Below are positions 57,049 through 64,000 of a DNA stretch of 64,000 bases, piece by piece (positions within the stretch are counted from its first letter, which is position 1; the number at the start of each line of letters is the position of its first letter). Position numbers and translations under genes: made by a program. Below the pieces are notes generated by a model. That model was not told the DNA's origin, searched no databases, and saw only the letters and a list, made by a program, of their open reading frames with translations. Location: assembly GCA_004764695.1 (NCBI GenBank), contig SMSO01000014.1, forward strand, positions 3,175,148 to 3,239,147. Direction: 5' to 3'. The DNA comes from Schizochytrium sp. TIO01 (Eukaryota > Sar > Bigyra > Thraustochytrida > Thraustochytriidae).

Positions 57049-59890
57049 AATCCTGCCGCTAGAAGAACTATTGCAATAATCATATGTTTAAAGCTACGTG
57101 AATCAACACGAAAGGTTTCACATTTTGTTGTCAGTCTCAAGATTTAGTAACATAAATTGTTTACCCATGCTCATCATCTTGAATTATATGCATGCCCTAA
57201 ACACAACATTATAGCACATTTTCGAATTCGTAGTATAAGAGTGAAGTATCTCATAGTAAAGCTTCAAAGAATTGACAAACAGGCATGGTCTACTATGGGG
57301 TATTCGGCTGACTGTGGTTGATTGGAGCCAACCCAACCCACTTACTTCAATGAAGAAAATAAAATGATAACTCTTTATTTTTGAGCATCAAGGAAATCAT
57401 CTGATAATGATCACAATAAGTCTAAAACATTAAAATTTAGAAAAGGTCCCAAACCACGCATATATATTTGTTGGGGACTGCCTTTAGAACCTACCCACTA
57501 ATACCATTACTATGGGTCCAAAGCTTCAGTCCTTTCATCAAACCTCTGTATAGTTTGCAAAGAACCATAAAGAAAGCAAGAGTTTAGCGATAAGCTAGGC
57601 ATAGTTTCTCATGGTAAAACTAATGGCAAATGAACGATTGCTATCCGAGATACCATTCTGCTAGGGAGAAATAGATCAAAGATCCGCGCAAATGACTTCA
57701 AGCATTAAAAGAGCGCAACGCATAAAAGCTCAGCGTTAAAGAGCGTAGTTCTGCCTTGGTCAAGATGTTGATGTTTGGTTTAAAGCTTTTAACACTTTCC
57801 GCAGTGTGCTAACACTTACTATTTGCTTATATTAGAAAAACACCGAAGGTCTGTTCGCGTGAAAAAATCAAGTGTTCAGCCGCAATCACTAACACATGTT
57901 TTAGAGAAAGGGATATTGCAGACAGCCGCGTTCGAACAAAGTGATTGCAGAGAGGAAGTTTCTTTGCGTCCCCAAACGCAGATATTCTCCGACTACAAAG
58001 TATAGAAAGTTCGTTTGTCAGGCCATGAAGTGCTTCTATTAGAGTTAGAGCAGAAGAGGTATTGCAGAAGACCTGGTCTCTCCGCAAATACAGCAACTCT
58101 CTCGATGGCGGTTCTAATTGAGCGTTTGCACGAGGCTCCTCCTCCTTGAGCTGATCGTGCTAAATTGTCTATCAAAGCATTTTTCGTAGTACAAGTGGTA
58201 TCACCTTTGTCGCCTCGAAAGCTAGCAAGTGCTTCAGATTAACATATTTGACTGTGTCGTTTCTCCTCTACCACCTCCCACGCGTCGGCAAGGACTGAAG
58301 TCAACTCTTTTCTATTCCTATTCTTCAAGTTCAACTTGGTCTAGAGTCTCCCTAGCCTCAGCCCAATCTTGCTTCATTAAGTTTCACTACTACTATAACC
58401 AACTCACTCATGCAATCATCTGCCCCCGTGCAGTGAGAAGGTGTCCTTGCCTCGCTTCTTTATAGTGAATGAATGGTATATCGATCTCGAGACACCGCCA
58501 TGTTCCTCGCTTTCACGAACCTGACTACGGGGTTCTTATGCTGCCCATAAGGGGAGACAAGCAGAGCACGAACTCGAAAAGAAAACTCTGTATCTCTTTA
58601 ACACACACTCCCCCTAGTACTCTAATTAATTTCTATTGAGTGTTGATGTCTTCTTGTGTCTTCTTAGTACTTGCTACAGCAGTACTATCGGGTTCACTTC
58701 TTCACTTTTTCGTTCTCTCCTGTTGGCGAATAGCGGGAAAGACACTCTGACAGTGATGGGAAGATGAGGGTCTTTTCAGTTCTGCTTTGCGGCACTTACG
58801 TGGAGAGTTTAGCTCTTACTAGGTCAGATGTGATAACTCATCGGAACAGCCTCGCTACAGTGTCAGCGGGCTCATCCCCATAGTAAGGCCCTCATTTGAT
58901 GCATGGGCTATCAACTGGGCAAGTTCTTTATTTGTTTGCGTTAGCATCTACTTTGATAAGGTGTGACTGACTAGTACAAGGTTCAAGTTGAAGACTTGGC
59001 AAGGATTGCCAGCTAGGCGGTTGCCGTTCAGGTTGTGGTAACCTAGCTAGGAACCTACATTCTTTTAACTCTAAAGCTAGATGCTAAATTGATGATGATG
59101 GCGTCTTACGATACTCGGTGTAGGATGAGCGGCGGGGAGCCTCGCCGTGAATTCGAAGAGACTCAGTATAGCGAAGCTCCGAAGAAGTATTTGAAGTACT
59201 GTGAGTAGCACCGGTATGCCTTAAAAAGTCCTTCGCGATTCATGAGCTCTGCCTCATCAACCGCTGCAGTTTGCACGCAAACGAAGTGCCGCAGTGGCAC
59301 TTGAAAACCTCAACGCCTGTCTTTTGCAGAAGATTGTCCTGCCTTTCAAAGTTCTTATTTATCGATATTAATGTTATAATTACACTTAATTATTAAAAAA
59401 ATAAAAATAAAAAAAATAATAACAATTATTAACGCTTTAGTAATAAGAATAAAACATAAAATTACCAAGGTTGTTGAAAACCAAAAATAAACAGGAAATG
59501 GCTCAGTTCAGGAAAAACACACCACCACGATTGCTGCCGCGAGAGTACTTCTACAATCGTCGCAATTCACATCAAAGATAGTGTGGTCACACGACTGCCC
59601 TTTCTTATCTCTACTGCTCTGCTGTTTCGTAAAGCTGGCTGATTTTTTGCGCTCGAAGCTTCGCAGCGCTTCAAGAATGTTGATTTCCAATCACGATGGT
59701 GGTGCCAAGGGTGCTACAACCTGACTCAGTGGGATGAGGTGGTCGTGATGGTAGGCTTTGGCAGCCGCGGCGGTGCCAATTTGCTTTGCTAGTTGGAACG
59801 AGGCAGAGTCCGGCCCAGGCATGGGAGCGTGCAACGCTTTGTTGCTGACTAGGCATGCTCATTTCAGTATCAGCCATCCATTGGCGTCCA

Positions 59891-59930
59891 TTTGATTTGA
59901 TTTGATTTGATTTATTTATTTATTTATTTT
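59891..59930. repeat. (TTTGA)n(TTTA)n compound repeat
   Basis: Four TTTGA units change into about five TTTA units without interruption. Confidence 0.9.
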
Positions 59931-60178
59931 AGAATCAAACAAACCGATGGCCCTCCTGGCCTTTCATCGCGGCCATCATGGACAACCTTCACCTTGGCAA
60001 GCAACTGTGTGCGGGCAGGCACAGCGGTCTCGCCAAGTTTTAAGTTTTTCAATCTACAGCTTTTCAGAAAAGCCACCTCTTCTCGTGCCAGCGAGCGTAC
60101 TTCGAGCTTTCACCAAGTACCTAGGTGGGCACATCGGTTCCTAAGTTATCTCTCATGAATCACCGCCATCTTCACGAT

Positions 60179-60199
60179 GCCTGCCTGCCTGCCTGCCTG
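60179..60199. repeat. (GCCT)n microsatellite
   Basis: Five GCCT units; a shorter GCCT run recurs at about 61,020-61,035. Confidence 0.88.
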
Positions 60200-61136
60200 T
60201 CCAAGTTGAAGGATATGCTTCCTCAGCCCGTCGTTTCAGGCTGGCCGCTCTGCTACCGTTTCCCCTAGCTGCGCCCCAGTCCCGCTGCTCCTACTAGGGG
60301 TAGGTTTTCGCTATTCGTGGCGAGGAGGAGCTGTGTTTGTGAATCTTCAGCGCTGCCTCAAAGAATGAATGAATCATGAGTAACCGCAGCCAACAAAGAA
60401 GAAGGTACATTGAGTTGCTAGCGCTATGAGTCGGCTAGGCGGCAGCTAGGCAGGGCGCTCCTCGCAGCTCTTGGCTACCTACTCCTAGCTTAGCAGGGCC
60501 TACTGCGGGTAGCTACGGTGCCGGGAGCCGCCCCAAGCCAAGCATAGGACAATTTTCCGGCAAGCAAGCACAAGCTGCGATAGTTCTGCTGGCAACGCCG
60601 CCGGGGGTGTTCTTCGCGTGGCACTCTCGAGGCGTGCGTGCGTTGGCGCTGAGACTGGGCGGCGTCTTCCTTCTTCTTCGCCGTGGTGTCCTTGCGCTGA
60701 CCGTGACTTTTCACGGTCAGCCCTCGCGAAGGAAACAGCAAACTTGGCTGGCTGGCCCTCAAGTTTGCGATACCGACCGGGTTCTTTCACAGGAGCAGCG
60801 GACCTAGGCTCTGCTTAGGCGTTACGGTAGCGGCGCGCCGGCACAGTTCGCCTTGGTGCTGCTAGTGCTATGCGGAGCGTCAAGATTTCAAAGTCTCTGC
60901 TTGGCTTTTGCAATCATGAGGAAGGAACCTACTGCTTCCATCGTGCAGGAACGGAAAGCACATCTGAATGCGAAATCATACTCGGGATGCTTGCTTGCTG
61001 CAGGCCGTCTATGTCTGGTTTGCCTGCCTGCCTGCCCTCCCCTTGAAATCGTAAGTTATCGTAACAGATGCGTCCTGGTGAGGCAATCATAATGCACCTC
61101 GTTTATCGCCAGCCTTCAATTATGTTACTAAGATCT

Positions 61137-61163
61137 TGATTGATTGATTGATTGATTGATTGA
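61137..61163. repeat. (TTGA)n microsatellite
   Basis: About six and a half TTGA units, the same unit as the large satellite 1 kb downstream. Confidence 0.93.
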
Positions 61164-61740
61164 CCTATCTTTCACTCAACCAGCAACTCCAACCTCTTCA
61201 TAGGAGACATGTGTATCACACTCACTACCTGCTGTCATTGCCCTTCTGATTTTCTGATCGAAAGAAAGGAATACATTGTATTGGTATGAAGGGCATTCTT
61301 CTTCTTTTTCCGGTTCAACAAAAAAGCAAAACACCAATCTAGAATCTTTCTTTTACTTTTTTCTTTTACTTTTTTCTTTTATTTTTAAATATTAACAAAA
61401 TGAATAAAAATAAAATGAATAAATAATATTTTCATAAAGAGAGGGACACTAAAACTTTATATATATAAAAAAGAGTAAATAAATAAAATATAACATAATG
61501 TTAAATTGAAGTACAAAAAATAAAATAAACTAAAACTAAAAATAAAATCTCACGGAAAGAGAAAAGAGTGGTCGCTCAATTGCATAGGCACGCGATACAT
61601 AGCGAGCCGGCCAGCGCTCGCTCGTTCGCTCGCTCGCTTATTTGCTTGGAGTTACACATCTGCAATGATACTGCTGTTTTGGACAGTTGGACTCGCTGTT
61701 TGTCCGCTCACGAGCATACTCAGCGCTCCATCCTCTCGCA

Positions 61741-61767
61741 CGTTCGTTCGTTCGTTCGTTCGTTCGT
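61741..61767. repeat. (TTCG)n microsatellite
   Basis: Six to seven TTCG units; a related TTCG/CTCG mixture lies at 61,616-61,640. Confidence 0.92.
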
Positions 61768-62113
61768 CAACAGAGCGGGGCTCGACTGTCTGCGGTACGT
61801 TGGTCCTCCCTCCGCAGAGCGAGTGCGAGTTTCGAGCTTGACGGCGAATTCGATCTCCTTCAGCAGTCTCCCAGCAGCAAGCAGGCAGGTTCTTCTCCCT
61901 CCCAATCTTCTTCGAGCTTGATGATGGATGCTCTCGCGAAAGAGCTCTTGGCATCACGACCATCGCGTTGCGCTGCGAACCTCGACTCGACTCGACCCGA
62001 CTCGACTCACCCACGCACGAGTGCCGAAGCTCTAAGAATTCGCGCGGTGCTTCCCTGTTATCCATCCACCAAAGCTGTTATTGGATATAACAGCGTGGCA
62101 TTTCGGCGATCAC

Positions 62114-62476
62114 ATTGATTGATTGATTGATTGATTGATTGATCGATTCGGCGATCACATTGATTGATTGATCGATTGATTGATCGATTGATTGATCGAT
62201 TGATTGATCGATTGATTGAGATTGATTGATTGAGATTGATTGATTGATCGATTGATTGAGATTGATTGATTGATCGATTGATTGAGATTGATTGATTGAT
62301 TGATTGATTGATCGATCGATTGATTGATTGATTGATTGATCGATTGATTGAGATTGATTGATTGATCGATTGATTGAGATTGAGATTGATTGATTGATTG
62401 ATCGATCGATCGATCGATTGATTGATCGATTGATTGAGATTGATTGATTGATCAATTTATTGAGATTGATTGATTG
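62114..62476. repeat. TTGA/GATC satellite array of about 360 bp
   Basis: Almost pure ATTGATTG sequence interrupted at intervals by GATCGATT and GAGATTG, giving 10- and 12-base subunits. A unique flanking word beginning TTCGGCGATCACATTG occurs twice at a distance of 45 bases (62,102 and 62,147), which shows segmental duplication at the left edge. The minus strand is open through the array and would encode Ser-Ile-Asn-Gln repeats, which I treat as an artefact. Confidence 0.93.
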
Positions 62477-62733
62477 CTTCATTCGTCGCTCTAAATGCGC
62501 TCGCTCACCGGGCTCCTCAAGAACTGCCGGCTCGAGCTGGCGCCGACTTGTCAGTCTGTCGCCTGCTCGCAGGCGAGGGTGTAGGAGGAGAGCGTGCCGC
62601 TCCAATTGGCTCCCTGCTGCCGCCTCCCACGCCGCGAGCTTACAGCTTAGGTCTTGCTTGAACTCGCTCGCTCGATCGTTCGCTGCCAGAAATGCGAACT
62701 TGAAACTTGAAGTTGAAGAGGTAAGAGATTCAT

Positions 62734-62734
<1 letters not shown>

Positions 62735-62768
<34 letters not shown>
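62735..62768. repeat. (GTAA)n microsatellite
   Basis: Eight to nine AAGT/GTAA units. Confidence 0.93.
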
Positions 62769-62875
62769 CTAAGGCTGTCGCTTATTACGTGCATCTTACA
62801 AGCACGCAGTAAATGTGGCAGAACGAAGGCAAACAACGACTCCTCGCTGTCAGTCAGGAGATTGTGGCGTTTACC

Positions 62876-62902
62876 ACTCACTCACTCACTCACTCACTCA
62901 CT
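62876..62902. repeat. (CACT)n microsatellite
   Basis: Six to seven ACTC/CACT units. Confidence 0.93.
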
Positions 62903-63896
62903 ACCCGTTCCAGCGCCTAAATCCAAGTGCCGCTCCGCTGCTGGAGAAATAAACAAAATAAACTGGTCTGTCTTTCCAGGACACGACGGCAACTTGATGA
63001 AGACTGTAAGTCCAAGCGAAGAAATCAACCCTCGAAAGTCAAAATGCCATTGTGAAGTCTTGCCGAGCACCACCGTTCCATTTCCTCTTTATCTACCTAC
63101 CTCAAGTCGTTGGGTTTTCAAGATTTGCAGGTGAAAAAACATTAAAATAAAATTTTAAAATAATACATTGATACATATATTAATCCTTATATATTTTAAA
63201 AAAGAAGGAATGAATAAAAAGAATGAAGAGTATTCTAAAAAAGTTAAAATTGTTTTTATTTTGAACATTGTTTTTAATTTAAAAAGAAGTAAAATGGATG
63301 CTCTTCTGGTTCCTTCTTATAGCATTTAGTGAGCGCCTTGTGCAAGTTTAATAAATAAAAAACGTTTTTGAAAGCAACTTATTATTATAAATTTCTGTTT
63401 CTTGATTACACAATAGTGAAGACATGTCTTGTCTCCTCTGCGCGATTACTGCAGTCAGTTGGCACATGACGCCAACTAGAAAAAGAGGTTTGCGCGAAAG
63501 AAAAGGCGTCGCACATCAAGCACGACTGCAGCAGTAAGCATGGCGCTAACACCCATATACCCCTTACACTAAGAGAGAAAAGAAGTCTGCGTGGGGGCCG
63601 TTGGAAGTACGCAAGTTGACACTTTGCTTTGTTTTCCTTCACGCGTAACCACCATGAGCTCGTACTGTGGCGCACACTATGGATAACACGAAGGAACGGA
63701 TAGCTAGCTAGCTTCTCGCTGCTTCTTTTTCTCACTTGCCGCTGGCCTTGTGTTGGAAGGGAGAGAACCACAAAGGAGTTTGAAGGCTGATTTCTGAGGG
63801 GTTTTAGGAAAAGGGCGCCCAACTTTGAATGAACTTCGGACAGAGCTCGTCTTGCTTGGCCTCTTCTGGCTCGCTCGAGACCTCGATTTGCATGCT

Positions 63897-63930
63897 TTGA
63901 TTGACTGATTGATTGATTGATTAATTAATT
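63897..63930. repeat. (TTGA)n / ATTA repeat
   Basis: Imperfect ATTG units passing into TTAATTAATT; another copy of the recurring TTGA unit. Confidence 0.85.
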
Positions 63931-64000
63931 CGCCGGAAGCAAAGCTTGCATTTGCCAGAAAGACCGGCAAGAAGGTAGCAGCAGCCAGCTGGTTCTCAAG

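Larger units (their letters stand above)
57049..64000. other. Gene-free right end, microsatellite-rich mosaic
   Basis: After the MBL/CNB stop the sequence is AT-rich to about 58.2 kb, then GC-richer islands (58.2-59.3, 59.5-61.3, 61.56-63.1 and 63.4-64.0 kb) alternate with AT-rich blocks (59,340-59,500, 61,310-61,560, 63,130-63,400). At least eight different tetra- or pentanucleotide repeats occur here. Long frames at 62.1-62.9 kb are only translations of the TTGA satellite. No gene is recognised, and the window ends inside such an island. Confidence 0.5.

Noticed and set aside
62078-62881. 267-codon minus-strand frame with Ser-Ile-Asn-Gln repeats
   Set aside because: It is the translation of a TTGA satellite whose 4-base unit leaves a frame open by chance; no flanking domain.

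Overview
The window is nuclear DNA of a eukaryotic microbe whose protein genes are essentially intron-free. Nine protein genes and one tRNA gene can be supported. Every protein gene is a single uninterrupted frame, up to about 1,480 codons, starting at an ATG that usually has a purine at -3. The families are eukaryotic: sugar porter, Gpt2/Sct1-type acyltransferase, RING-CH, bHLH, EHD-type GTPase, NAGLU, USP47-type deubiquitinase, and a metallo-beta-lactamase/cyclic-nucleotide protein. Together with long AT-rich, microsatellite-rich spacers this suggests an intron-poor protist; a thraustochytrid-like stramenopile is my best guess, but a red alga or another protist is not excluded. No transposon, virus, CRISPR or bacterial operon structure was seen.

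Layout. The left part (1-38 kb) is gene-poor: MFS sugar porter (1.5-3.2 kb, minus), a 12-kb gene-free stretch, acyltransferase (15.2-17.1 kb, minus), RING-CH/AlgH fusion (20.0-21.2 kb, minus), 8 kb without a recognised gene, coiled-coil protein (29.2-30.2 kb, minus), then another nearly 8 kb of spacer. The part from 38 to 57 kb is gene-rich: bHLH factor (plus), EHD-like mitochondrial GTPase (minus), NAGLU (minus), intron-containing tRNA-Ser(UGA) (minus), USP47-like deubiquitinase (minus) and a divergent MBL/CNB protein (plus). The last 7 kb is gene-free and full of tetranucleotide repeats, including a roughly 360-bp TTGA satellite. Within the spacers, GC-richer islands alternate with short A/T-only-like blocks.

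The genes do not form one pathway. They cover sugar uptake, glycerolipid synthesis, ubiquitin-dependent membrane and protein turnover (RING-CH ligase and USP), mitochondrial membrane remodelling (EHD-like), glycan hydrolysis (NAGLU), transcription (bHLH) and cyclic-nucleotide metabolism (MBL/CNB). The most unusual items are the RING-CH ligase fused to a bacterial/plastid-type AlgH (DUF179) domain, the MBL plus two cyclic-nucleotide-domain protein with a myristoylation-type N-terminus and degenerate phosphate-binding cassettes, the EHD-type GTPase with a mitochondrial presequence and no EH domain, a NAGLU without any N-glycosylation sequon, and a deubiquitinase with a Tudor-like segment and two SxIP motifs.
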